Shown here: positions 23,883 to 33,388 of the stretch, one piece after another
How the letters are laid out: each line of letters opens with the position of its first letter
Position numbering within the stretch: the first letter of the stretch is position 1
Assembly (NCBI RefSeq): GCF_015553355.1
Contig: NZ_JADNGN010000012.1
Location: 1-56,768, forward strand
DNA length: 56,768 nt
DNA from: Collinsella aerofaciens
GTDB taxonomy: Bacteria; Actinomycetota; Coriobacteriia; Coriobacteriales; Coriobacteriaceae
Direction of reading: 5' to 3'
Made by a program: the position numbers and the translations under genes
Notes under the pieces: model-generated
Told to the model about the DNA's origin: nothing
The model's database searches: none
What the model saw: only the letters and a program-made list of their open reading frames with translations

Positions 23883-23951
23883 GTGATGCCTTTCTCTTGT
23901 TTGCGCTTCACTGTAGCACCCTCGCCGTCCTCAACGCGCCGCGAGCTGTCG

Positions 23952-24012
23952 TATCATAGTGAGGTTTACAAACATGTGGCTCAAGGCGACCGCGAGGCTT
24001 GCCCCGTAAACC
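23952..24012 (+). promoter_or_regulatory. purL promoter and structured leader
   Basis: TATCAT at 23952-23957 is a plausible -10, which would start RNA near 23964. There GGTTTAC (23963-23969) can pair with GTAAACC (24006-24012), enclosing an inner CAAG/CTTG helix (23982-23985 with 23998-24001). The leader ends 54 bases before the purL ATG. A structured purine-gene leader suggests RNA-level control, but I recognise no known riboswitch class in it. Confidence 0.4.
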
Positions 24013-24066
24013 GACCGCTGCCGCATACCGTACCGTACGCCCAACCGATCAGGAAGGCAGGAACCA

Positions 24067-27000
24067 ATGGTCTCTCGTATCTACGTGGAGAAGAAACCCG
24101 GGTTCGACGTCGAGGCTCAGCAGCTCAAGGGCGAGCTGACCGAAATTCTCGGCATCAAGGGCATCGAGGCCCTGAGGATCATCAACCGCTACGACGTCGA
24201 GGGCATCGACGAGGAGCTTTTCCGCTCCTGCGTGCCGACCGTCTTTAGCGAGCCCCAGGTCGATGTGACCTACGACGAGCTCCCCGCAAGCGATGGCGCC
24301 GTCTTTGCCGTCGAATTCCTGCCTGGCCAGTTTGACCAGCGCGCCGACTCCGCCAGCGAGTGCGTGCAGCTCATCAGCCAGGGCGAGCGCCCCGCCGTGC
24401 GCTCCGCCAAGGTCTATATGATCTCGGGCGCTCTGGACGAAGCCGCCATCGATGCCATCAAGCACTACGTGGTGAACCCCGTCGAGGCGCGCATCGCCTC
24501 GCTCGACCTGCCCGAGACGCTGTACATGGAGACCCCCGAGCCCCAGCCCGTCGAGGTGCTCGACGGCTTCCGCGAGCTCGACGAGGCCGGCCTTGCCGCC
24601 TTTATTTCCGAGCGCGGCCTTGCCATGGACGAGGCGGACATCGCCTTCTGCCAGCAGTACTTCCGCGATGAGGACCGCGACCCCACCATCACCGAGATCC
24701 GCGTGATCGACACTTATTGGTCCGACCACTGCCGCCACACCACCTTCGGCACCGTCCTGGATGACGTGACGATCGACGACGCCGTGGTGCAGCAGGCCTT
24801 CGACCGCTACATGGAGATGCGCCACGAACTCGGCCGCGACGCCAAGCCCGTCTGCCTCATGGACATGGGCACCATCGGCGCTAAGTACCTTAAGAAGACC
24901 GGCGTAATGACCGATGTCGATGAGTCCGAGGAGATCAACGCCTGCACCGTCAAGGTGAAGGTCGATGTCGATGGCGAGGACCAGGACTGGCTGTTCCTCT
25001 TTAAGAACGAGACCCACAACCACCCGACCGAGATCGAGCCCTTCGGCGGTGCCGCCACCTGCGTGGGCGGCGCTATCCGTGACCCGCTCTCGGGCCGCAG
25101 CTATGTGTATCAGGCCATGCGCGTCACCGGTGCCGGCGACCCCACCGTCCCGGTTTCCGAGACGCTCGAGGGCAAGCTGCCGCAGCGCAAGCTCGTGACC
25201 ACTGCCGCCGCCGGCTACTCCAGCTACGGCAACCAGATCGGCCTTGCCACCGGTCAGGTCAACGAACTCTATCACCCCGGTTACGTGGCCAAGCGCATGG
25301 AGGTTGGCGCCGTCGTGGGCGCTACCCCGGCAAACCACGTTCGTCGCGAGTGCCCCGCCCCCACCGACAAGATCATCCTGCTGGGCGGCCGCACCGGCCG
25401 CGATGGCATCGGTGGCGCCACCGGCTCCTCCAAGACCCAGAACACCGAGTCCATCGAGACCTCGGGTGCCGAGGTCCAGAAGGGCAACGCCCCGGTCGAG
25501 CGCAAGCTGCAGCGCCTGTTCCGCCGCGGCGATGCCTGCCGTCTGATCAAGCGCTGCAACGACTTTGGCGCCGGCGGTGTCTCGGTCGCCGTGGGCGAGC
25601 TTGCCGACGGCCTGTATGTCGACCTTGATACCGTGACCAAGAAGTACGACGGCCTGGACGGCACCGAGCTCGCTATCTCCGAGTCCCAGGAGCGTATGGC
25701 CTGCGCCGTCGCCGACGGTGACGTCGAGGAGTTCATGGGCTACGCCGCCGAGGAGAACCTCGAGGCGACCGTTATCGCCGAGGTTACCGCCGAGCCGCGC
25801 ATGCGCATGGCCTGGAACGGTGTCGCCATCGTCGACCTATCCCGCGAGTTCCTCAACTCCAACGGCGCGCCCAAGCACCAGATCGCCCACGTATGCGCCC
25901 GCAGCGTGTGGCAGCCCAGCTGGGCCGGCACCACGCTTGCCGAGCGCATGACCTCGCTTGTCACCGACCTCAACGTCGCTTCCAACAAGGGCCTTTCCGA
26001 GCGCTTCGACTCCACCATCGGCGCCGCGACCGTGCTCATGCCCTTTGGCGGCAAGACGCAGCTCACCCCCAGCTCGGCCATGGTCGCCAAGTTCCCCGTG
26101 GACGGCGAGACCACCACGGCGAGTGCCATGGCATGGGGCTTCAACCCCTATCTGATGGAGGCCGACCAGTTTGCGGGCGCCTACCTGTCCGTGGTCGAGT
26201 CCATCGCCAAGCTCGTGGCTGCCGGCTTTGAGCACAAGCGCGCCTATCTCTCCTTCCAGGAGTACTTCGAGCGTCTGCGCACCGAGGCCGAGCGCTGGGG
26301 CAAGCCCACGGCAGCCGTCTTGGGCGCCCTCATGGCCCAAGTCGACCTGGGTGCCGGCGCCATCGGTGGCAAGGACTCCATGAGCGGCTCGTTTGAGGAC
26401 GAGGCCGGCGAGCTCAACGTTCCGCCGACCCTGATCAGCTTCGCCGTCGCCGTGGGCAGAGCCGCCCGTGCCGTCTCGCCCGAGTTCAAGGGCCTCACGC
26501 ACCGCGTCGTCCGCATCGCCCCCGCTACCTATGGCGAGGACTACCGTCCCGACGCTCAGCAGCTGCTCGCCGCGTTTGACGCCGTCGAGGCGCTCACTGC
26601 TACCGGCAACGCCCTGGCCATCTCCACGCCCGGCTACGGCTGCGGCGCCGAGAGCCTCTTTAAGATGTGCGTCGGTAACCAGATCGGCATCGAGCTTGCC
26701 GATGATGTAGACGTAGAGAGCCTCTTCACCCCGCTCTACGGCAGCTTTATCGTCGAGCTCGCCGAGGATGCCGAGCTGCCCGAGGTCGCCGACGGCGTTG
26801 TCGTCGAGCCCCTGGGCACCACCGTCGAGGGCTATGTCATCGACACCGGCTCCGAGGTCATCGAGCTCTCCGAGCTCCAGGAGGCCTGGGAGAGCGGCAT
26901 CGAGGGCGTCTTTGCCTACCGCAGCGCCGACGAGACCCCCGAGGTCGAGACCATCGACTTCCGTGCCAAGGACATCCACGTGTACAGCGGCGCCAAGATC

Positions 27001-27813
27001 GCCCGTCCGCGCGTGATCATCCCCGTGTTCCCCGGCAACAACTGTGAGTACGACAGCGCACGTGCCTTCCGCGCAGCCGGTGCCGAAGCCGACACCTTCG
27101 TGATCAACAACCTCACGCCCGAGGCCGTCGCCGAGAGCACCCACGAGCTTGCCCGCCGCATCCGTGCAAGCCAGATCGTCATGATCCCCGGCGGCTTCTC
27201 GGGCGGCGACGAGCCCGACGGCTCCGCCAAGTTCATCACGGCGTTCTTCCGCGCTCCCGAGGTCACCGAGGCAGTCCGCGACCTGCTCAAGGCCCGCGAT
27301 GGCCTGATGCTGGGCATCTGCAACGGCTTCCAGGCCCTGATCAAGCTCGGCCTGGTGCCCTACGGCGACATCGTCGACGCCACACCCGATGCGCCCACGT
27401 TGACGTTCAACACCATCGGCCGCCACCAGAGCCGTCTGGTGCGCACCCGCATCTCGTCCAACTTGTCCCCGTGGCTGTCGCAGTGCAGCCTAGATGACCC
27501 CTACACCGTCGCCATCAGCCACGGCGAGGGCCGCTTTGTCGCCAACGACGAAGTGCTCGCCCAGCTGATCGCCAACGGCCAGGTCGCCACGCAGTACGTG
27601 GGCGAAGACGCCAAGCCCAGCATGGATCTTTCCGTCAACCCCAACGGCTCCGCACTCGCCATCGAGGGCATCACGAGCCCCGACGGCCGCGTCCTGGGCA
27701 AGATGGGCCATGCCGAGCGTCGCGGCGACAACCTGTACCGCAACGTGCCCGAGCATGTCCCCGGCGATAAGTTCATGCCGATCTTTGAGAGCGGCGTGGC
27801 CTACTTCGCTTAA
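24067..27813 (+). CDS. purL: Phosphoribosylformylglycinamidine synthase, PurL-PurQ fusion
   Basis: Catalyses ATP- and glutamine-dependent conversion of FGAR to FGAM, step four of purine synthesis. The 1248-residue chain joins a PurS-like N-terminus, two PurL ATPase/AIRS-like halves (TYWSDHCRHTTF near 220, ETHNHPTEIEPFGGAATCVGG near 320, and a later GGKDSMSG), and a C-terminal class I glutaminase. In the glutaminase, Cys1085 in LGICNGFQ is the nucleophile and PGGFSGGDE is the oxyanion region. This single-chain form is like the one called clostridial PurL. AGGAAGGCAGG precedes the ATG. Single gene followed by a terminator. Confidence 0.95.
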   Translation: MVSRIYVEKKPGFDVEAQQLKGELTEILGIKGIEALRIINRYDVEGIDEELFRSCVPTVFSEPQVDVTYDELPASDGAVFAVEFLPGQFDQRADSASECVQLISQGERPAVRSAKVYMISGALDEAAIDAIKHYVVNPVEARIASLDLPETLYMETPEPQPVEVLDGFRELDEAGLAAFISERGLAMDEADIAFCQQYFRDEDRDPTITEIRVIDTYWSDHCRHTTFGTVLDDVTIDDAVVQQAFDRYMEMRHELGRDAKPVCLMDMGTIGAKYLKKTGVMTDVDESEEINACTVKVKVDVDGEDQDWLFLFKNETHNHPTEIEPFGGAATCVGGAIRDPLSGRSYVYQAMRVTGAGDPTVPVSETLEGKLPQRKLVTTAAAGYSSYGNQIGLATGQVNELYHPGYVAKRMEVGAVVGATPANHVRRECPAPTDKIILLGGRTGRDGIGGATGSSKTQNTESIETSGAEVQKGNAPVERKLQRLFRRGDACRLIKRCNDFGAGGVSVAVGELADGLYVDLDTVTKKYDGLDGTELAISESQERMACAVADGDVEEFMGYAAEENLEATVIAEVTAEPRMRMAWNGVAIVDLSREFLNSNGAPKHQIAHVCARSVWQPSWAGTTLAERMTSLVTDLNVASNKGLSERFDSTIGAATVLMPFGGKTQLTPSSAMVAKFPVDGETTTASAMAWGFNPYLMEADQFAGAYLSVVESIAKLVAAGFEHKRAYLSFQEYFERLRTEAERWGKPTAAVLGALMAQVDLGAGAIGGKDSMSGSFEDEAGELNVPPTLISFAVAVGRAARAVSPEFKGLTHRVVRIAPATYGEDYRPDAQQLLAAFDAVEALTATGNALAISTPGYGCGAESLFKMCVGNQIGIELADDVDVESLFTPLYGSFIVELAEDAELPEVADGVVVEPLGTTVEGYVIDTGSEVIELSELQEAWESGIEGVFAYRSADETPEVETIDFRAKDIHVYSGAKIARPRVIIPVFPGNNCEYDSARAFRAAGAEADTFVINNLTPEAVAESTHELARRIRASQIVMIPGGFSGGDEPDGSAKFITAFFRAPEVTEAVRDLLKARDGLMLGICNGFQALIKLGLVPYGDIVDATPDAPTLTFNTIGRHQSRLVRTRISSNLSPWLSQCSLDDPYTVAISHGEGRFVANDEVLAQLIANGQVATQYVGEDAKPSMDLSVNPNGSALAIEGITSPDGRVLGKMGHAERRGDNLYRNVPEHVPGDKFMPIFESGVAYFA

Positions 27814-27850
27814 ACCTTTCCCATCAGGTACAATCCCTTCGGGTAACAAC

Positions 27851-27888
27851 ACCCGCCACCGACACATCCGGTGGCGGGTTCTTTTTTA
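27851..27888 (+). terminator. Terminator of purL
   Basis: A perfect 11-bp stem ACCCGCCACCG/CGGTGGCGGGT is followed by TCTTTTTT, 37 bases after the stop. Confidence 0.93.
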
Positions 27889-27912
27889 CTTCGCGCATGT
27901 AGGAAGGACATC

Positions 27913-28848
27913 ATGGAAAGCCGCAAGCCGTATCTCGCCACCCTGCCCGGACTCATCCTGGGCTGTCTTGTTTGCTGTGCACTCTGGGGATCGGCCTTTC
28001 CCTGCATCAAGATCGGCTACGCGCTCTTTGGCATCCCAGCGCACGATAGCGCTTCGCAGCTGCTCTTTGCAGGTTTACGCTTTACGCTTGCCGGCGCCCT
28101 GGTTATCGTTGGGATGAGCGCGGCCCAACGCCGCCCCCTCATACCGCAAGCGCGCGACATCAAGCCCATCTTTGTCTTGTCGCTCTTCCAGACTATCGGG
28201 CAGTACTTCTTTTTCTATCTGGGCCTCTCGCGCGCCAGCGCCATGTCGAGCTCCATCATCGAGGCCAGCGCCAACTTCCTCGCAATCCTCTTTGCCGCCC
28301 TGGCATTTCACACCGAGAAGCTCAATACGGCCAAGGTGCTTGGCTGTGCGCTGGGCTTTGCCGGCGTCGCGCTCGTCAACCTTTCGGGCGCGGACGGCAC
28401 CTTTGGCTTTACGCTCGACGGCGAGGGCTTTATCTTGGCTTCCACTGTTGCAGGCGCCCTATCGACCTGCCTGATCGGCATCTTCTCGCGCGAGCACGAC
28501 GGCGTCTTGCTTGCCGGGTGGCAGTTTTTAGTCGGTGGCGTGGTCCTTACCGCCATCGGGTTTTTGATGGGCGGCACGTTGTCCTCCACCGAAATCGCCC
28601 CCGCCATCGCGCTCATCATTTATATGGCACTCATTTCCGCCGTCGCGTACTCGCTGTGGTCGCGCCTGCTTGCCGTCAACCCCGTCAGCCGCGTCTCGGT
28701 CTTTGGGTTTATGAACCCCGTCTTTGGTGTGGTGCTGAGCGCGCTGCTGCTCGGCGAGGGCGCTGGCACGAGCCCCGTTACCGTCATCGTTGCCCTGTTG
28801 TTGGTCTGCAGCGGCATCATCATCGTCAACAGGCCCAAAAAGGCCTAA
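27913..28848 (+). CDS. EamA/DMT-family transporter
   Basis: A 311-residue membrane protein of about ten hydrophobic segments. It shows the two-fold EamA repeat: SAMSSSIIEASANFLAILFAAL and PVSRVSVFGFMNPVFGVVLSALLLGEG near the ends of each half. Members export amino acids, metabolites or drugs; the substrate is unknown. ATG 27913 follows AGGAAGG. A GC-rich terminator lies downstream. Confidence 0.87.
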   Translation: MESRKPYLATLPGLILGCLVCCALWGSAFPCIKIGYALFGIPAHDSASQLLFAGLRFTLAGALVIVGMSAAQRRPLIPQARDIKPIFVLSLFQTIGQYFFFYLGLSRASAMSSSIIEASANFLAILFAALAFHTEKLNTAKVLGCALGFAGVALVNLSGADGTFGFTLDGEGFILASTVAGALSTCLIGIFSREHDGVLLAGWQFLVGGVVLTAIGFLMGGTLSSTEIAPAIALIIYMALISAVAYSLWSRLLAVNPVSRVSVFGFMNPVFGVVLSALLLGEGAGTSPVTVIVALLLVCSGIIIVNRPKKA

Positions 28849-28914
28849 CGAGCTGCCCTTATTTAGCAGAAGGGATTCACATACTTTAGCTTAATGGAGT
28901 ACATCGGTGAGCCG

Positions 28915-28946
28915 AGGGGCGCCACGCACGCCAGCGTGCGCCCTTT
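28915..28946 (+). terminator. Terminator between the EamA and GGDEF genes
   Basis: GGGCGCCACGC pairs with GCGTGCGCCC (one bulge) and is followed by TTTT on the plus strand. It lies just before the stop codon of the convergent GGDEF gene. Confidence 0.75.
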
Positions 28947-28948
28947 TC

Positions 28949-30091
28949 CTAGCGTATCTGGACGCCGGCCTTCTTTTTCTCGGCCTTGACGCGGTAGAGC
29001 TCCGCGTCGGCAGCGCGAAGCAAGTCTTGCCAGGTATCGACGCCGTCACCGACCCGTGCGTAGCCGATGGACATCCGCAACAGATACGGCACCTCGGCGC
29101 GCGCGAGCTCGTCGTTGATTGCCGCGCACAGACGTATGATGTCCTGTTCCGCTGCCGCCTTTTGAAGGACTACGAACTCATCGCCGCCATAACGTGCGAT
29201 AAAGCTGCCAGACGCCGTGCAGACCTTTTTGAGCGCAGCAGATAAGACCTGAAGAGCATGATCACCCTCCACATGTCCATAGCGATCGTTAATCTGCTTA
29301 AAGCCGTCAGCGTCCATCATGAGAAGATACACATCGTCCGTATGACCAACATTTGAGAAGAGCGACAGCATATAGGTCTCAAAACGGTTGCGATTGTTGA
29401 GGCCAGTCAACGGGTCGGTCGAGATGAGCTGCTCCTGGCAGATGATATAGAGCAGCAACATGCTAATCATTATGCCGACACAAAGGCCAGGCACCGAGTA
29501 TACGATCTGAAAGGTACCGCCCACCAGGGCCGGAATGGCGAAAAATGCTAAGGTTCGATAGATAGCCTTCGTCTGCAGGCTCTCGACCCTGCGAGATTGC
29601 ACAAACGCATGCAGGGACGTATGTATAACGTAACAGTAGCTGACAATGGGCTGGATCATATAGGCAAAGCCGCGACGATACACGCCCTGCGAATCGATAT
29701 AGAACAGGGCGTGCGTCCAGTAACTGGTAAAAGCCAGCACGACCACCAGAGCCGTAGGCAACGTTACAAGCACCACCCTATAGCGCGAGGTCACAAGGTG
29801 AGAACCCTGCATCGTCTCGGAATAGATAAACCAAATGAGACACGCGATGGCGAAGAGCGAAAACGAAACCGCGTTGGAAATCCAGTTGGCTGCAATGCCC
29901 AACGTGCCGTCCACACCATCCGAAAGCGTCCAGATCATATCGAAGAAAATGTAGGCAGCAGACGTGTAGCCCAGCATGCTAAACAAAAGCTGCTGGGTGC
30001 TCGAGAACAGGGAGCGACGGCTTCGTACGGCAAGCCCGATAAGAACAATCATGCATAGCAGGAATATCTCAATCTTGAGTGCCTTAACCAC
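28949..30091 (-). CDS. Membrane-bound GGDEF protein (putative diguanylate cyclase)
   Basis: 380 residues: about seven hydrophobic segments in the first ~200, then a GGDEF domain with substrate motif NRFETY, the Asp of MMDADGFKQINDRYGH, and an intact RYGGDEF near residue 298. An intact motif suggests it makes cyclic di-GMP in response to a membrane signal. No EAL or PilZ protein is nearby. The start is GTG at 30091, 7 bases after GGGAGG; the apparent TTG start at 30109 lies on that ribosome-binding site and is rejected. Confidence 0.88.
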   Translation of the reverse strand: MVKALKIEIFLLCMIVLIGLAVRSRRSLFSSTQQLLFSMLGYTSAAYIFFDMIWTLSDGVDGTLGIAANWISNAVSFSLFAIACLIWFIYSETMQGSHLVTSRYRVVLVTLPTALVVVLAFTSYWTHALFYIDSQGVYRRGFAYMIQPIVSYCYVIHTSLHAFVQSRRVESLQTKAIYRTLAFFAIPALVGGTFQIVYSVPGLCVGIMISMLLLYIICQEQLISTDPLTGLNNRNRFETYMLSLFSNVGHTDDVYLLMMDADGFKQINDRYGHVEGDHALQVLSAALKKVCTASGSFIARYGGDEFVVLQKAAAEQDIIRLCAAINDELARAEVPYLLRMSIGYARVGDGVDTWQDLLRAADAELYRVKAEKKKAGVQIR

Positions 30092-30190
30092 TAGACGCCC
30101 TCCCTTCAATATCCAAGTGGTCAGAATCGCCCGATTCGTGTCTGGGCAATAAACGCCCCTTTCTCCGCAGGGGTAAGGGGAATAATAGCA

Positions 30191-30234
30191 GAGCGCCCGA
30201 ACGTCACTGCAAGACAGCTCTCGTTCGGGCGCTC
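30191..30234 (-). terminator. Terminator-like hairpin after kdgT
   Basis: A perfect 13-bp stem GAGCGCCCGAACG/CGTTCGGGCGCTC lies 46 bases downstream of the kdgT stop on the minus strand, followed by the weakly U-rich TGCTATTATT. Confidence 0.7.
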
Positions 30235-30279
30235 AAACGGCGCGAGTTGCACGCCGGAATCATTGATGGGTATCGATTG

Positions 30280-31302
30280 CTACTCGCCATCGATGTCGGC
30301 CGCGACAGCCTCCTCGATGGCCTCGACACCGGCAGGCGACAGGTCTTCCTTGCTCTGGCAGAACTTCTTATCGACCCAGCCGGTCAGAATCGGGGCCATG
30401 ATTGCCGTGATGATGACGGCAGTGGCGATCTGCGCATACGCGGTGGGCGCAAGCTCGGCATAGCGCGGAGCGACCTCGGCGAGGGCGACCGGCGTGGTCA
30501 TGGCCGTGCCGGCAATGGTGGAACATGCCACAGCCGCCTTACCATTGCCGCCACACAGGCGCTCGAAGGCAAAGGTAATGGGACCGACGATAAAGAGCGT
30601 GATGAGGCCCAGCAGGATGCCCGAAATGCCACCGGCGATGAAGCTCGAAAGGCTCATGGACGCACCGAGCTGAAAACCAATTACAGCGATCGCGGGATTG
30701 GCGCCGGGAACCAGCAGGTTCTTGATAAACGGGAACAAGTTGCCCAGGACCATGCCGATAACAAGCGGCAGGATGGATCCGATGATGGTGCCGACGGGGA
30801 TGTTGGCGAGACCCGAAACACCAAGGATGATCATCGTGACGGCGGGGCCGGCCGTAAAGAACAGGATACCGACAGCGCCCTGCTCGGACTCATCGCCGAA
30901 CTCGCCCATGATGCCCGTATAGAGCGCCATGTTGCAAAACGTAATGCCGCCGATGATGGAAACCGAGCTCAGGCCTAAAAAGTTATCGTTAAAGAAGTAC
31001 GCGACGCCCAGACCCAGCGCGGCTGCCACTACAAGCTTAGGAATCAGCACGACGATGCCGGTCTTGATGGCGCCCGGCGTGGACTTAAAGCTGATGCCGG
31101 CGCCCACGAACAGCAAGATCGCGGCAACGATGGTGTTGGAGCCGCCGCGGCAGGCAGCCGTAAAGAAGCCGCCGACCTCAAAGACCTGCGGGCAGAAGGT
31201 ATTGAGCAAAAGGCCGACGATCATCGGATAGATCATGATGTCGCCCGGGATGCGCGGTACCTTGAATTTCTTTTGCTCGCTGGCGGTCGCTTCCTGTGCC
31301 AT
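30280..31302 (-). CDS. kdgT: 2-keto-3-deoxygluconate permease
   Basis: A 340-residue membrane protein, about ten segments. It matches the KdgT family by its opening KVPRIPGDIMIYPMIVGLLLNTFCP and by GGSNTIVAAILLFVGAGISF. KdgT imports 2-keto-3-deoxygluconate, a pectin and hexuronate breakdown product, by proton symport. No kdgK or kdgA enzyme is in the window, so the pathway link cannot be confirmed locally. ATG 31302 with GGGGG upstream is preferred over the frame start at 31332. Confidence 0.88.
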   Translation of the reverse strand: MAQEATASEQKKFKVPRIPGDIMIYPMIVGLLLNTFCPQVFEVGGFFTAACRGGSNTIVAAILLFVGAGISFKSTPGAIKTGIVVLIPKLVVAAALGLGVAYFFNDNFLGLSSVSIIGGITFCNMALYTGIMGEFGDESEQGAVGILFFTAGPAVTMIILGVSGLANIPVGTIIGSILPLVIGMVLGNLFPFIKNLLVPGANPAIAVIGFQLGASMSLSSFIAGGISGILLGLITLFIVGPITFAFERLCGGNGKAAVACSTIAGTAMTTPVALAEVAPRYAELAPTAYAQIATAVIITAIMAPILTGWVDKKFCQSKEDLSPAGVEAIEEAVAADIDGE

Positions 31303-31443
31303 GAAACCCCCATTTCCGCTGACGCAGAACAAAAGCCCACGTCACGCTTTGCTACAGTAAAGTTTGACCATGGTACCAGAAGAAGCAGACCGCCTCGGTG
31401 AGAAATTCGATTCGTTAGGCCGGGACGATAACGCGTCCTGCTC

Positions 31444-31767
31444 CTATACGAGGCTCAAAACGATATAGAACACGATGCCCGAAACGCAGCACCACAACAT
31501 CGACTTTGTCTTGATTGCCACCGCCACGACGCCGGTGGCCGCAATCCAGGGAACCAAGGCAGGCCAGAGTCCCGCGTCGAACGCGCCGGGGTTCACCAAG
31601 TCGTTGGCGACCAGCGCGGCAAAGGCAGCGGGCGGGATATAGCCCAGGGCCTCGGTAATGCGGGGCGACAGGGTCCGCCCGCGCAAGGCGAACGCCGGCG
31701 CGATGCGAAAGAACGCGATAGCAGCCCACGACGACAGCCACAGAACCAAGAACTCGTTAGCGGGCAT
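31444..31767 (-). CDS. azlD: AzlD family branched-chain amino acid exporter subunit
   Basis: A 107-residue protein with three to four membrane segments and the typical AzlD pattern (TRxxP-like TLSPRITEALGYIPPAAFAALVANDL). With AzlC it exports branched-chain amino acids. The frame is open further upstream, but ATG 31767 with GAGG 8 bases before it overlaps the end of azlC by 11 bases, as usual for this pair. Partner of the gene upstream. Confidence 0.88.
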   Translation of the reverse strand: MPANEFLVLWLSSWAAIAFFRIAPAFALRGRTLSPRITEALGYIPPAAFAALVANDLVNPGAFDAGLWPALVPWIAATGVVAVAIKTKSMLWCCVSGIVFYIVLSLV

Positions 31768-32449
31768 CGCGGGCACCTCTTCCGTCAAATACAGCATCGC
31801 ACGCCAGCGCAATGGCAATGCCGACCACGACGCTTGCCGGCACGGCAATATTCGCGAGGCCCAAGAACTTGCATACGGCGACGGACACCGCGCCCGAAAC
31901 CGCCGCGACAACGTTACCGCGCGACAGCCGCTGCGAAAAGAGCAGGCAGATAAAGAGCGAGGTGCAGACAAAGGCTGCAATGGCGGTGGGAACATCGACA
32001 ACGGCGCCGACGATGGCGCCCATCGTACACGAAACGCCCCATGTTGCGATGAGGATCACGTTGAGCACAAAGGACTCGCGCGGGCCCCAATCCTCCCCTT
32101 CAACCAACTTGGCAAGCGAGATGCCATATGCCTCCTCGGTAAGTGTCGCGGCAACAGCCAGCGTCTGACGCTTCGAGGCACCCCTCAGATGCGGTGCGAT
32201 CGATGCCGAGTAAAGCGCAAAACGCGAGGAGATGGCGGCAACGCTCGCGACGATCGATGCTGCCGGCACACCCGCCAGCCACAGGTTGCAGATCATAAAC
32301 TGGCCGCTGCCCGTCACAAACGTACTGCTCAGGGCAAAGACCATCCAGGGCTCCATTCCCGTCTGCCCCATGATCATTCCGCACGGCGCGCCTATTGCAA
32401 CATAGGTAAGCATCACCGGCCAGACGGTTCTAACGATTTTGAGCACCAT
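31757..32449 (-). CDS. azlC: AzlC family branched-chain amino acid exporter subunit
   Basis: A 230-residue membrane protein. It carries the AzlC signature around residues 10-45 (VMLTYVAIGAPCGMIM, then STFVTGSGQFM) and TLTEEAYGISL. It is the large subunit of the AzlCD exporter of leucine and valine analogues. ATG 32449 gives the usual family N-terminus; the frame extends to 32518 without support. Together with the liv importer elsewhere in the window, both import and export of branched-chain amino acids are covered. Confidence 0.88.
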   Translation of the reverse strand: MVLKIVRTVWPVMLTYVAIGAPCGMIMGQTGMEPWMVFALSSTFVTGSGQFMICNLWLAGVPAASIVASVAAISSRFALYSASIAPHLRGASKRQTLAVAATLTEEAYGISLAKLVEGEDWGPRESFVLNVILIATWGVSCTMGAIVGAVVDVPTAIAAFVCTSLFICLLFSQRLSRGNVVAAVSGAVSVAVCKFLGLANIAVPASVVVGIAIALACDAVFDGRGARDAR

Positions 32450-32575
32450 ACGCTTCTCATCCTGACAAGGTCTCCGAGCCGCATGTAGCGATACGGCAGA
32501 ATCATCATCCGACAGCAACCGAGTTCACCTACAATTGCCACCGGATCGAAAGACACAACTTTTTAGGAAGTCATT

Positions 32576-33388
32576 ATGACAGCTATCGATCGAGACCGGG
32601 CGCGCGCGGCCTTCAAAAGCTACACCGATGCCTACGACGCCACCAACCCACGCATCGCGCTCAAAATCGAGCATACGTACCACGTGGCCGAGGCATGCGA
32701 TGCCGTAGCGCGCGAGCAGGGCTGGTCGTCAGAAGATATTGACCTGGCATGGCTTTGCGGCCTGCTACACGATATGGGCCGCTTTGAGCAGCTGCGACGC
32801 TGGGACACCTTTAAGGACGCCGAGAGCATGAGCCATGCGGCGCTGGGCATCGAGGTCCTCTTTGGCGAGAATCCCGCCGATGCACCCGCCACGACAAACA
32901 TCCGTGACTTTATCGAAACCGGTGCGCATGACGAGCTCATCCGAGCGAGCATCGCCTATCACAGCGACTTTCGCCTGCCGGCACAACTCGACGAGCGTAC
33001 ACGGTGCTTCTGCGATATCGTGCGCGATGGTGACAAGATCGACATTATGCGCACCATCGCCGACAGCACCGTCGACACTATCCTCAAGGTGGACGAGAAG
33101 ACGTTTCTCGGCAGCCGTTTCTCGTCGCCGACACTTGCCGCCTTTGACGAGCACCGCTGCGTCGCACGCGATGAGCGCGATGAGCCCGCCGACTTCTTGG
33201 TGGGGCTTATCTGCTTTATGTTTGAGCTCGTCTATCCAGCAAGCCGCGCGCTGGCGCGCGAACAGGGCGATATCTACCGCCTGCTCGACGCACCCTTTGG
33301 CATTACGCGCCCCTTTACCAATCCCACCACGCAAGCGACCTGGGAGTGCCTAAAGGACGAGATGCGCGACTGGCTGGCGCGCGCCTAG
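32576..33388 (+). CDS. HD-domain phosphohydrolase
   Basis: A 270-residue soluble protein with the metal-binding HD pattern: His in IEHTYHV, LLHDMGRFEQ at about 64-73, a second His in IAYHSDF and Asp in VRDGDKIDIM. The family hydrolyses phosphate esters of nucleotides; the substrate is unknown. AGGAAG precedes the ATG. It is divergent from azlC, and its stop codon overlaps that of etfA by 4 bases in convergent orientation. Confidence 0.85.
   Translation: MTAIDRDRARAAFKSYTDAYDATNPRIALKIEHTYHVAEACDAVAREQGWSSEDIDLAWLCGLLHDMGRFEQLRRWDTFKDAESMSHAALGIEVLFGENPADAPATTNIRDFIETGAHDELIRASIAYHSDFRLPAQLDERTRCFCDIVRDGDKIDIMRTIADSTVDTILKVDEKTFLGSRFSSPTLAAFDEHRCVARDERDEPADFLVGLICFMFELVYPASRALAREQGDIYRLLDAPFGITRPFTNPTTQATWECLKDEMRDWLARA

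Noticed and set aside
22482-24248. 588-codon plus-strand open frame opposite the antiporter
   Set aside because: Antisense to a well-supported membrane protein and runs into purL out of frame; strongly biased Arg/His content; no start signal.
25837-27426. 529-codon minus-strand open frame within purL
   Set aside because: Mirror of purL codons; Gly/Leu/Asp-rich without domains.
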